Source of the DNA: JAEZDR01 sp039811185
Lineage (GTDB): Bacteria > Bacteroidota > Bacteroidia > Chitinophagales > Chitinophagaceae
Direction of reading: 5' to 3'
DNA: 64,000 bases
NCBI GenBank assembly: GCA_039811185.1
Contig: JBDHYF010000010.1
Location: forward strand, 19,106-83,105
In this document: piece by piece, positions 1 through 7,515 of the stretch
Position numbering within the stretch: the first letter of the stretch is position 1
Layout of the letters: each line of letters opens with the position of its first letter
Program-made: the position numbers and the translations under genes
Notes under the pieces: generated by a model
What the model saw: the letters and a program-made list of their open reading frames with translations, nothing else
What the model was told of the DNA's origin: nothing
The model's database searches: none

Positions 1-791
1 GTTCTTGTGGGGCTCAATACAAGCGATTGGATGGTGTGCGTTTCGTTATCCATTTTTACTGTGCCGGTGATGCTGTTCTTTCCGAGATATACAACACTCT
101 GATCAATTTCGGGCGAATAGGTTTCGGGAAAATTGCGGTATTTTTCGAAGAGCACATCATGCCTTGCGCTGGTTAGGCCGTTGCTGCCGATGCCGCTGTT
201 AAAAGCGTCTTCGTACACTGCTTTCCCAAAAGATGCAAGGCCAAGAATTACGTTTCCCGCTTTTATATTGTTGTTGGTGATTAGCTTGTTTTTTGGCCAT
301 CGCGCCGCCATGGTTCCGTTAACGGCAATGGTGCGCACCACATCGCCTACATCGGCGGTTTCGCCACCCATGTAATGAATGCGAATGCCGTATGGTTGCA
401 GCCGGTTAAAATAGCTTTGGGTTGCAGTAATGATGGTTTCAATTACTTCGCCCGTAATCAGCATTTTATTCCTGTCGATAGTGGAGGAAAAACAGATATT
501 GTCATAAATACCTACGCAAAGCAAATCGTCCAAATTCATGGCAATGGCATCTTCTGCAATGCCTTTCCATACCGAAACGTCGCCGGTTTCTTTCCAGTAT
601 AAGTAGGCCAAGACCGACTTGGTTCCGGCGCCGTCGGCGTGCATCAGGTTTATATAATCGGAACTGCCGCCGAGCTTGTCTTCATACAGCTTACAGAATG
701 CATTTTTGTACAAGCCTGCATCGAGGTTTTTTATGGCGTTATGCACTTCTTCTTTTTGTGCTGATACGCCTCTTTGATTATAAACCGACAT
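1..791 (-). CDS. purM: Phosphoribosylformylglycinamidine cyclo-ligase (AIR synthetase), 3'-truncated by window edge
   Basis: Fifth step of de novo purine synthesis: ATP-dependent ring closure of FGAM to AIR in the cytoplasm. Reading the minus strand from ATG at 791 gives 263 codons without a stop, beginning MSVYNQRGVSAQKEEV and containing the family landmarks HADGAGTKS, a DDLLCVG stretch, MGGETADVGD, a Gly-rich LGLASFGK segment and LSPTR at the window edge. This matches the N-terminal two thirds or more of PurM; the remaining C-terminus lies before base 1. It is divergent from ribF, with overlapping promoter regions. The start codon sits directly behind a -7 box, so the mRNA is probably leaderless or nearly so. 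Identification is secure; only the 3' end is unknown. Confidence 0.93.
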   Translation of the reverse strand, partial: MSVYNQRGVSAQKEEVHNAIKNLDAGLYKNAFCKLYEDKLGGSSDYINLMHADGAGTKSVLAYLYWKETGDVSVWKGIAEDAIAMNLDDLLCVGIYDNICFSSTIDRNKMLITGEVIETIITATQSYFNRLQPYGIRIHYMGGETADVGDVVRTIAVNGTMAARWPKNKLITNNNIKAGNVILGLASFGKAVYEDAFNSGIGSNGLTSARHDVLFEKYRNFPETYSPEIDQSVVYLGKNSITGTVKMDNETHTIQSLVLSPTR

Positions 792-795
792 GAGG

Positions 796-824
796 CAAAT
801 GTAAACCAGCCGTTCAATAATCAA
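796..824 (-). promoter_or_regulatory. Candidate purM promoter (leaderless type)
   Basis: On the minus strand an exact Bacteroidota -7 element TACATTTG (803-796) is preceded by TTG (824-822) after an 18-nt spacer. The purM ATG begins at 791, four bases after the -7 box, so transcription is expected to begin at or beside the start codon. Seen: motif and spacing. Inferred: activity and leaderlessness. Confidence 0.6.
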
Positions 825-828
825 CCAT

Positions 829-836
829 TAGTTTTG
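829..836 (+). promoter_or_regulatory. Candidate ribF -7 promoter element
   Basis: TAGTTTTG matches TAnnTTTG exactly and lies nine bases before the ATG at 845. The upstream ATG at 839 would fall between the box and the expected transcription start, so this element favours 845 as the start. It is back to back with the purM promoter, within about 40 bp. No clear -33 partner is visible. Confidence 0.5.
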
Positions 837-844
837 CAATGCTT

Positions 845-1780
845 ATGCAGATATACAGAAACTTAAAATCCATTCCGTCGATAAAAAATGCCGTAGTTAC
901 GATTGGTACATTCGATGGCTTGCATAATGGGCATAAAAAAATTATTCATCAGCTAAAAAGCGAAGCCGAAAAAATTGGCGGCGAGTCGGTTGTCATCACG
1001 TTTCACCCGCATCCGCGCAAGGTGGTTGGCGATACAAGCGGTGTAAAGTTGCTGACGACCACTCCGGAAAAAATTCAGTTGTTTCAGCAGTTAGGCGTGG
1101 AGCATCTGGCTATTGTGCCATTCGACGAGGCCTTCTCGTCCTTAACAGCCGAGGCCTACATCACCGACTTCTTAGTGGCCGTATTCCATCCCCATACTGT
1201 GATTATTGGATACGACCACTGCTTCGGAAAAGGCCGTCAGGGCAACTATCAACTGCTCGAAGCTTACGGCGAAAAACTTGGATTTAAAGTGAAGGAAATT
1301 TCGGAAGAGATACTCAACGAAGCGGTGATCAGCTCAACACGCATTCGCCGGGCTTTGTTACAGCACGAAATAACGGTAGCAAACGAATTGCTTGGCTATC
1401 CCTATTTCTTTGAAGGCCGAATTATTGAAGGCGACAAAATTGGCCGCACCATTGGTTATCCAACTGCCAACATTCAAATTGATGACGAAGAAAAACTTGT
1501 GCCCGCCGACGGCATATATGCTGCTACGGCGGTTTTGAAAGAATGGGACAAACCCATAAATGGAATGCTTTACATCGGCAGCCGACCCGTGGTAAACGGC
1601 AAACGAAGGGTGATAGAAATAAATCTTTTCGATTTTGATGCAATGATTTATGGCAAAGCCATCCGCGTTTCGGTACATCAGTTTATCCGCGACGACAAAC
1701 CGCTGAACAGCCTGAAAGCCTTGCAGGAGCAGCTTCTTGTTGATAAAGCATACTGTCAGAACTTTTTTTCAGGTAACTAA
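845..1780 (+). CDS. ribF: Bifunctional riboflavin kinase / FAD synthetase
   Basis: Converts riboflavin to FMN and then FAD. The N-terminal FAD synthetase (nucleotidyltransferase) module carries GTFDGLHNGHKK near residues 21-32 and a STRIRRAL motif near 165; the C-terminal riboflavin kinase module carries GRTIGYPTANI near 200. The length of about 311 residues is normal for RibF. An in-frame ATG two codons upstream (839) exists, but a -7 box at 829-836 makes 845 the better start. It is divergent from purM and stands alone. Confidence 0.95.
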   Translation: MQIYRNLKSIPSIKNAVVTIGTFDGLHNGHKKIIHQLKSEAEKIGGESVVITFHPHPRKVVGDTSGVKLLTTTPEKIQLFQQLGVEHLAIVPFDEAFSSLTAEAYITDFLVAVFHPHTVIIGYDHCFGKGRQGNYQLLEAYGEKLGFKVKEISEEILNEAVISSTRIRRALLQHEITVANELLGYPYFFEGRIIEGDKIGRTIGYPTANIQIDDEEKLVPADGIYAATAVLKEWDKPINGMLYIGSRPVVNGKRRVIEINLFDFDAMIYGKAIRVSVHQFIRDDKPLNSLKALQEQLLVDKAYCQNFFSGN

Positions 1781-1874
1781 AACAACGCTCGTTTTGCCGT
1801 ACGGGCGGAAAAGTTTTATTTTACAACGATTGCTTTCTGCGGATTGCTGAACCTTATCTAAATAAATATCCGAG

Positions 1875-2450
1875 ATGAGATTAACACTATTTATGCTGCT
1901 GGCTTTTCTTTTCCTGTTGCCCGGTTGCGGACTGCGAAAAAGAGAAGAGCAACTAGAAATGAAAGAAGCTGCACTCAGGCAAAAAGAGCAGGAGCTGTTG
2001 CTGAAAGAGAAAACCCTGCTGCTAAAAGAAGAAGAGCTGTTGCTGAAAGAAAAGAAAACCCTTGAAGACAGCATCTATCAAATTGAAAAATTGTTTCGCG
2101 ATACCTTAGTCGGAAGCTGGAAGGTTCAGATGGTTTGTACAGAAACCACGTGCAGCGGATCGGCCCTCGGCGACACGAAAAACGAACAGTGGATTTTTAG
2201 TTACGAAGGCAACAATATCATTGCAAAGGCAATGGCCGAAAATAAAATTGTGAGAGTGTACACCGGCATCTACACGGGAAACACCATCGAACTTCTTGAA
2301 GAGCATGACCGCGACCCCGCATCTACAACAAAAATGGTAGTCCGTTTGCGCATTACCTCGCCCACACAAATGCAGGGACAGCGCGAAATTAACCGGCCGA
2401 ACTGTAAAGTGCTTTACGACCTGCAACTCGATAAAATTACCAAGCCCTAA
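1875..2450 (+). CDS. Putative lipoprotein with coiled coil and lipocalin-like C-terminal domain
   Basis: A lipoprotein signal (hydrophobic stretch then LLPGC, lipidated Cys around residue 17) is followed by a Lys/Glu/Leu-rich coiled coil (about residues 20-65) built from near repeats of LLLKEKT/EEELLLKEK. The remainder (about 75-191) reads as a beta-rich domain (GSWKVQMVCTETTC, QWIFSYEGNNI, CKVLYDLQL) resembling small lipocalin-like Bacteroidota proteins. No catalytic motif is seen. It ends 9 nt before the antiporter gene, so the two are probably co-transcribed. Function unknown; the domain comparison is an impression, not a search result. Confidence 0.75.
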   Translation: MRLTLFMLLAFLFLLPGCGLRKREEQLEMKEAALRQKEQELLLKEKTLLLKEEELLLKEKKTLEDSIYQIEKLFRDTLVGSWKVQMVCTETTCSGSALGDTKNEQWIFSYEGNNIIAKAMAENKIVRVYTGIYTGNTIELLEEHDRDPASTTKMVVRLRITSPTQMQGQREINRPNCKVLYDLQLDKITKP

Positions 2451-2459
2451 TCTTTTTTT

Positions 2460-4619
2460 ATGGTATTGTTAAGCGGACTAGATTTTTCCCTTCCACTCAA
2501 AAGCCCGGTGATTATTTTTTCGCTGGTGCTGTTTATTATTCTTTTTGCACCCATCTTATTTTCTAAAATAAAAGTTCCGCACATCATCGGCTTAATTATA
2601 TCCGGTGTGTTGGTAGGCCCTTATGGGTTAAACCTGTTAAAACGCGATGCCTCTATCGTGCTTTTCGGTACTGTGGGCTTGCTTTATATCATGTTTATTG
2701 CGGGTTTGGAGATTGATATGGGTGAGTTTAAAAAGAACACGAAAAAGATTATCCTTTTTGGGCTTACCACTTTTCTTTTGCCCCTCAGTATCGGCGTTAT
2801 TGCAAGCTATTATCTGTTGGGTTATTCGCTGCTAACGTCGGTTTTGCTGGCGAGTATGTTTTCTACACATACCCTTGTTTCCTATCCCATTGCAAGCCGT
2901 TATGGTATTTCAAAAAACCGGGCGGTAATGCTCACAATCGGCGGTACCATGATTACCGATATTCTGGCGCTTCTGATTCTTGCAATCGTAGCAGGGCTGG
3001 CAAAAGGCGATGTAGGCAATGCGTTCTGGATACAGCTTGGTATATCATCGGTGTTTTTTGTAGCGATTGTGTTTTTTGTTTTTCCGATTTTAATACGTTG
3101 GTTTTTTAAGAAGTTCGAAGACAGTATATCTCAGTACATTTTTGTGTTGGCAACGGTTTTTCTTGCTTCATTTATGGCGGAGGCTGCGGGCATAGAAGCC
3201 ATTATCGGTGCATTCTTCAGCGGATTGGTATTAAACAAATTTGTACCGCCGACATCGGCTTTAATGAACCGGATAGACTTTGTTGGAAACGCGCTTTTTA
3301 TACCCTTTTTTCTTATTTCCGTTGGGATGCTGGTTGACGTAACCGTGCTTGTGAAAGGATGGGGCGCGCTGCGTGTAGCCGGCGTTATTATTACTATTGC
3401 CATTTCTACGAAATATCTGGCGGCTGTTATTACGCGGAAGTTGTTGAAGCTTTCGAAAAATGAAGGCAGAATGATATTTGGACTTAGCACCGCCCACGCG
3501 GCCGCAACGCTTGCCATCATTTTGGTTGGATATAATATTATCACGGGTGAAACGGCTACGGGCGAGCCCATTCGTTTGCTGAACGAAGATGTGCTGAACG
3601 GAACGGTGCTGTTGATTCTTGTGAGCTGCGCAATCAGTTCGTTTGTTGTGGAGAAAGCGTCTAAGAACCTTGCGCTCGAGGAGGAAGCCAATGAAGCCGA
3701 AGAGGAGTCGGGAGAAAAAATTCTGGTGTCAGTTGCCTATCCCGATATGTTGAAAGATATGATTGACCTGGGGTTGATGCTAAAGCCCAAAAAATCAAAT
3801 ATTCCGGTGTTTGCACTGCATGTTACTGATGAAGGAAAAGATATTTCCGGTGGCTCATCGGAGGGTAAAAAGATTTTAGAACGCGCCGTGAAATATGCCG
3901 CAGCAAGCGAAAATGAAATTATGCCTATTTCGCGCTTCGATGCCAATATCGGCAACGGCATTGCGTACACAGTAAAAGAACATGGCATTACGGACGTTGT
4001 AATCGGGCTGCATAAAAATGGAACATCCGATAGCTTTTTAGGACCGAATGCAGAAGTGATTCTGAAGAAAACGCTGGAAGCAATTTATGTGTATAAGCCG
4101 CAGCAGCCGTTGAATACGCTGAAAAGGATGGTGATTGTAATGCCGGAAAATGTTGAAGGCGAGCCCGGCTTTGTTCACTGGGTGTCGAAAGTGCATTTGG
4201 TTGCAAAAGAGCTTGGCGGAATGCCAATTGTTTTTTATGGTTTCCCTTCTTCGCTTCACGCCATTAAAACGCTCAGAAACCGACTCACAAATGCGGTGCA
4301 GGCAAGCTTCAATGAGTTTACCGATTGGGAAGACTTCCTCATCTTTTCCCGTGAGCTGAAGCAGAACGACTTATTCATCATTGTGTCGAGCAGAAAAAAT
4401 CATCCTTCCTATAACAACTACATGGAGAAAATTCCCTATTACCTCAACAAATATTTTCAGAATCAAAGCTTCATGCTGCTATATCCACGGCAACTGGAGT
4501 TTGGGATTAACATGGGCGATATTCAGCAGGTAGATGTGAACTTCCTCGATAATTTTAGCACGAAGACCGGGCTTCCTGCTAAAGCTTTTGAAACCGTTAA
4601 AAAGATTTTTAAGAAGTAG
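2460..4619 (+). CDS. Cation:proton antiporter, CPA2 family
   Basis: Monovalent cation/H+ antiporter of the inner membrane. The first ~400 residues contain about a dozen hydrophobic helices with family landmarks: PHIIGLIISGVLVGPYGL near 40-57, FIAGLEIDMGEFKK near 79-92, and HAAATLAIILVGY near 345. The C-terminal ~300 residues are soluble and contain two regions resembling universal stress protein folds (ILVSVAYPDM, HVTDEGKDI, GITDVVIGLHKN), common in this family and likely regulatory. The 719-residue length is normal for the long Bacteroidota form. It starts 9 nt after the lipoprotein gene. The transported ion cannot be read from sequence. Confidence 0.9.
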   Translation: MVLLSGLDFSLPLKSPVIIFSLVLFIILFAPILFSKIKVPHIIGLIISGVLVGPYGLNLLKRDASIVLFGTVGLLYIMFIAGLEIDMGEFKKNTKKIILFGLTTFLLPLSIGVIASYYLLGYSLLTSVLLASMFSTHTLVSYPIASRYGISKNRAVMLTIGGTMITDILALLILAIVAGLAKGDVGNAFWIQLGISSVFFVAIVFFVFPILIRWFFKKFEDSISQYIFVLATVFLASFMAEAAGIEAIIGAFFSGLVLNKFVPPTSALMNRIDFVGNALFIPFFLISVGMLVDVTVLVKGWGALRVAGVIITIAISTKYLAAVITRKLLKLSKNEGRMIFGLSTAHAAATLAIILVGYNIITGETATGEPIRLLNEDVLNGTVLLILVSCAISSFVVEKASKNLALEEEANEAEEESGEKILVSVAYPDMLKDMIDLGLMLKPKKSNIPVFALHVTDEGKDISGGSSEGKKILERAVKYAAASENEIMPISRFDANIGNGIAYTVKEHGITDVVIGLHKNGTSDSFLGPNAEVILKKTLEAIYVYKPQQPLNTLKRMVIVMPENVEGEPGFVHWVSKVHLVAKELGGMPIVFYGFPSSLHAIKTLRNRLTNAVQASFNEFTDWEDFLIFSRELKQNDLFIIVSSRKNHPSYNNYMEKIPYYLNKYFQNQSFMLLYPRQLEFGINMGDIQQVDVNFLDNFSTKTGLPAKAFETVKKIFKK

Positions 4620-4732
4620 CGAAAGCAACTGAAATTTGTTTTTCGTTTGTAAACGATGGAGTGTGGCCGATGTCCTATCTTGCCTTACATGCTTTCTTGG
4701 CGTTATAGTTGTTGAACTTAAAAAAAAATTGT

Positions 4733-5122
4733 ATGAAAATATTGTGGCTACTCGTTTTTGTATTCGGAGCTACGGCTTCATTTGCGCAAAAAGCTGATCC
4801 GGAAAAAGGGGATATCATCGTAATTAAGAGCGGCGACGCATCCAAATATCTCGGAAAAACCGTAAGCATTTGCGATATGATTGTTTCGGGCGCCGACCTT
4901 AACCTAAAAGCAAAATCCGATCCTACACAGCTATATGTAGGAGGCGATGTAGATAAAGATTATTTCCTGGTTGTAATTCGGGATAATGACCGCTCCGCCT
5001 TTTCATACGATCCGAAAGAGCGCCTCATCAACAAGAAATATTGCATCACCGGTAAGATGTTGCGATATAAAGGAAAGCCTGCCATTTTTGTAACGAGCGA
5101 AAAACAAATTACCGCTCAATAA
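4733..5122 (+). CDS. Small secreted protein with OB-fold-like domain
   Basis: A signal peptide (MKILWLLVFVFGATASFAQ) precedes about 110 residues with beta-strand periodicity (YLGKTVSICDMIVSG, LYVGGDVDKDYFLVVI, YCITGKMLRYKGKPAIFV). The 'K.V.ICD.I...ITGK...YKGKPAI.V' layout resembles periplasmic OB-fold proteins of the nucleic-acid-binding-like superfamily; function unknown. A longer reading from a TTG at 4709 is possible, but the ATG at 4733 places the signal peptide correctly. The next gene starts 10 nt after its stop, so they form a likely operon. Confidence 0.7.
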   Translation: MKILWLLVFVFGATASFAQKADPEKGDIIVIKSGDASKYLGKTVSICDMIVSGADLNLKAKSDPTQLYVGGDVDKDYFLVVIRDNDRSAFSYDPKERLINKKYCITGKMLRYKGKPAIFVTSEKQITAQ

Positions 5123-5132
5123 AGTTTTTGTT

Positions 5133-5540
5133 ATGGACATCAAACACAACAAATCAACTTTCCTGCGACCGGAAGGTGACCGAACCCTGGATGCACCGCT
5201 TGTATCGATCGACATTCCCAAAATAGTAAATCAGATTACTTCTGAAGACAGCTGGTTCAAGAACGACAGGAATGCCATCACCGTGTTTAAGGCCGCCGGA
5301 TACCGGATTGTAGTGGTTGCATTAAAAGCGAATGCAGAGATGACAACAGATTCTGAAAATCTTGTAAACGGGATTATTACTTTCAATGTGTTGCAGGGCA
5401 GCCTCACACTCAGCGCAAACAATGAGATGCGACAGCTCGGCTCCGGCTGTGTAGCCGTTTTGCACGAAAACCTTTCTTACCAAATAACAACAACGGAAAC
5501 CTGTATATTTCTGATGTGCGTATCAGGCGAAAACCCTTAA
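5133..5540 (+). CDS. Small cupin-like protein
   Basis: A 135-residue soluble protein with no signal peptide. The segments YRIVVVALKANAEMTTD, GIITFNVLQGSLTLS and GSGCVAVLHENLSYQITTTE follow the strand pattern of a single cupin barrel (the 'V..G.l.l' and 'G..v.l..n..H' regions), but the usual metal-binding His residues are largely absent. Homologues are often annotated as cupin-domain proteins of unknown role. It is co-directional with and 10 nt after the secreted OB-fold-like gene; the next gene is convergent. Confidence 0.65.
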   Translation: MDIKHNKSTFLRPEGDRTLDAPLVSIDIPKIVNQITSEDSWFKNDRNAITVFKAAGYRIVVVALKANAEMTTDSENLVNGIITFNVLQGSLTLSANNEMRQLGSGCVAVLHENLSYQITTTETCIFLMCVSGENP

Positions 5541-5661
5541 AAAAAGGTCGCAAGAACAAAACATGTCCTTACGATGAAAGCCTTGAATCTCCGCGCTCTG
5601 ACAGGAAGCCGACAACAGAAGAAGAGGCCGTTGCACGAAGTGGTGAAACAGCCTTTTATCA

Positions 5662-6474
5662 TTAATATCCTTTTAATGTTTGTCGAATCACTGAATCTTT
5701 TTGCTGGATGGAAAGTTTGTGGTTGTAACGAAATAAAGATCCTTCCCAATCCCCATAAGTTGGGTTAGGCAGAATGATAAACTTTTTGCCAAATAAATCG
5801 GCCTGCTCCCGCACAATGTTGTTGCGGTCGTCCGTTGATTTTTTATCGAAGATGGAGCTGAAGTCGGCAAGATTGTCTCCCATCAACATAACGATTTCGT
5901 GCGTTTCACTCACGTGCTGCCTTCTTTTTTCTTTACTCGATTCGCCGGTTCTTAAAATGAGATGTGCATCATCCGCAAAAGGGAATCCGAATCTTTTTAA
6001 ATTGGCAAGCGTACCCTGCCGCTCCACTTCATCGCGGTTGGTGATGTAAAACACGGCAACGCCTTTTGATGCGGCATACTTTAAAAAACTTACCGAACCG
6101 GCAAGCGTATCGGCCATTCCTTTCGACGTCCAATCGTACCAGGTTTCAACCGAATAGTCCATATTATTAAACCCGCGCTGAACGGCATAGGGGCTGTTAT
6201 CCACCAGCGTTTCATCGATATCGGTTACAATGGCGAGCGGCTTTGAATGAGTGGTTTTTAAGGCATCATCCAATTGATAGCGCGCAATGTTGAAGGCCTG
6301 ATGGCAAAGGGCTTTATACTCGGCCGCCGTTTGCAAAAAAGCGGAAGTAAATAACTTGCCACCAATAGTTATTCCGGGGTTTTCGGGCTGCTGTGGCGGC
6401 TGTTGAATAACGGTAGTGGTAATACATCCACTAAAAACAGCTGCACCCAACAAACCCAACGATATTTTTTTCAT
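5662..6474 (-). CDS. 5'-nucleotidase, lipoprotein e(P4) family (HAD acid phosphatase)
   Basis: Periplasmic or outer-membrane lipoprotein phosphatase that dephosphorylates nucleotides such as NMN and 5'-AMP. A lipobox places the lipidated Cys at 17 (FSGC). The HAD motif I is TDIDETLVDNSPY with the nucleophile and acid/base Asp at 85 and 87; motif II-like YITNRDEVE and the late LMGDNLADFSS acid motif follow. Length of 270 residues fits the e(P4)/OlpA class. It begins 22 nt after the stop of the cystathionine beta-synthase-like gene on the same strand, so it may share that transcript. Confidence 0.88.
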   Translation of the reverse strand: MKKISLGLLGAAVFSGCITTTVIQQPPQQPENPGITIGGKLFTSAFLQTAAEYKALCHQAFNIARYQLDDALKTTHSKPLAIVTDIDETLVDNSPYAVQRGFNNMDYSVETWYDWTSKGMADTLAGSVSFLKYAASKGVAVFYITNRDEVERQGTLANLKRFGFPFADDAHLILRTGESSKEKRRQHVSETHEIVMLMGDNLADFSSIFDKKSTDDRNNIVREQADLFGKKFIILPNPTYGDWEGSLFRYNHKLSIQQKDSVIRQTLKGY

Positions 6475-6496
6475 GCTTAAAGTATTAGTTGAAAAA

Positions 6497-7471
6497 TTAA
6501 ATCCAGCCCTTTTCTTTCATCCACTCGTCGTTGTAAATTTTACCCACATAGCGGCTGCCATGGTCGTGGAAAATGCAAACCACTACATCATCTTTTTTCA
6601 GGCGGTCTTTCAACTGCATTAATCCCTGAAGACAGCTTCCGGCGCTGTATCCGCAAAAAAGCCCTTCTTCTTTTGCAATGCGTCGTGCCATAAGCGCCCC
6701 GTCTTTATCGGTTACCTGCTCGAAATGATCAATTACACTCATGTCGTAATTCTGAGGAACGAAATCCTCGCCGAAACCTTCCGATACATAAGGATAAGCT
6801 TCCTTCATATCTACTTCGCCGGTACGGAAATATTTGGTAAGCAGCGAACCATACACATCGATGGCCCACACCTGAATGTTTGGATTTTTTTCTTTCAGAT
6901 ACATTGCCGTTCCGGTGATGGTTCCGCCGGTTCCGGCAGTACACACCAAATGTGTGATTTTGCCTTCGGTTTGTTCCCAAAGCTCCGGGCCGGTTGTTTC
7001 GTAATGACCAAGACGATTTGCAAGATTATCGTATTGATTGAAGTGATAAGAATTTGGGGTCTCTGCTGCAATGCGCTTGGCTACGCTATAGTAGCTGCGC
7101 GGGTCTTCCGGCTCTACATTGGTAGGACAAACCGTTACTTCTGCACCCAGTGCCTTCAAAATATCTACCTTCTCCTTCGACTGTTTATCGGTGGTTACAA
7201 AAACGCAATGATATCCTTTTACAATGGCAGCAAGGGCAAGGCCCATTCCGGTGTTGCCGCTCGTACATTCTACAATGGTTCCGCCGGGCTTTAACTTACC
7301 TTCCTGCTCTGCAACTTCTACCATCTTAAGCGCCATCCTGTCTTTGATAGAGTTACCGGGATTGAAATAGTCTACTTTTGCCAGCACCGTAGCTGGAATA
7401 TCTTTGGTAATTTTATTCAGCTTAATAAGAGGGGTATTTCCGATAGCCTCTAAAATATTGTTCAACCACAT
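6497..7471 (-). CDS. Cystathionine beta-synthase-like / cysteine synthase family enzyme
   Basis: PLP-dependent fold type II enzyme of sulfur amino acid metabolism. Landmarks: GNTPLIKL near the N-terminus, NSIKDRMA with the PLP-binding Lys near 43, ECTSGNTGMGLA for substrate carboxylate binding, CTAGTGGTITG for the PLP phosphate, and YSAGSC near the C-terminus. SEGFGEDFVPQNYD and DHGSRYVGKIYND are typical of cystathionine beta-synthase catalytic cores rather than CysK, but regulatory CBS domains are missing. An ATG at 7477 is also possible; both lie just behind a -7 box. Whether it uses serine plus homocysteine or O-acetylserine plus sulfide cannot be decided here. Confidence 0.88.
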   Translation of the reverse strand: MWLNNILEAIGNTPLIKLNKITKDIPATVLAKVDYFNPGNSIKDRMALKMVEVAEQEGKLKPGGTIVECTSGNTGMGLALAAIVKGYHCVFVTTDKQSKEKVDILKALGAEVTVCPTNVEPEDPRSYYSVAKRIAAETPNSYHFNQYDNLANRLGHYETTGPELWEQTEGKITHLVCTAGTGGTITGTAMYLKEKNPNIQVWAIDVYGSLLTKYFRTGEVDMKEAYPYVSEGFGEDFVPQNYDMSVIDHFEQVTDKDGALMARRIAKEEGLFCGYSAGSCLQGLMQLKDRLKKDDVVVCIFHDHGSRYVGKIYNDEWMKEKGWI

Positions 7472-7489
7472 AGTCATAAATTAAGGGTG

Positions 7490-7497
7490 CAAAGGTA
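7490..7497 (-). promoter_or_regulatory. Candidate -7 element of the cystathionine beta-synthase-like gene
   Basis: On the minus strand TACCTTTG matches TAnnTTTG exactly. The expected transcription start is near 7484, giving a leader of roughly 7-13 nt to the ATGs at 7477 and 7471. No convincing -33 box is seen. Confidence 0.45.
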
Positions 7498-7515
7498 GCT
7501 ATAAGCGCCGATGGT

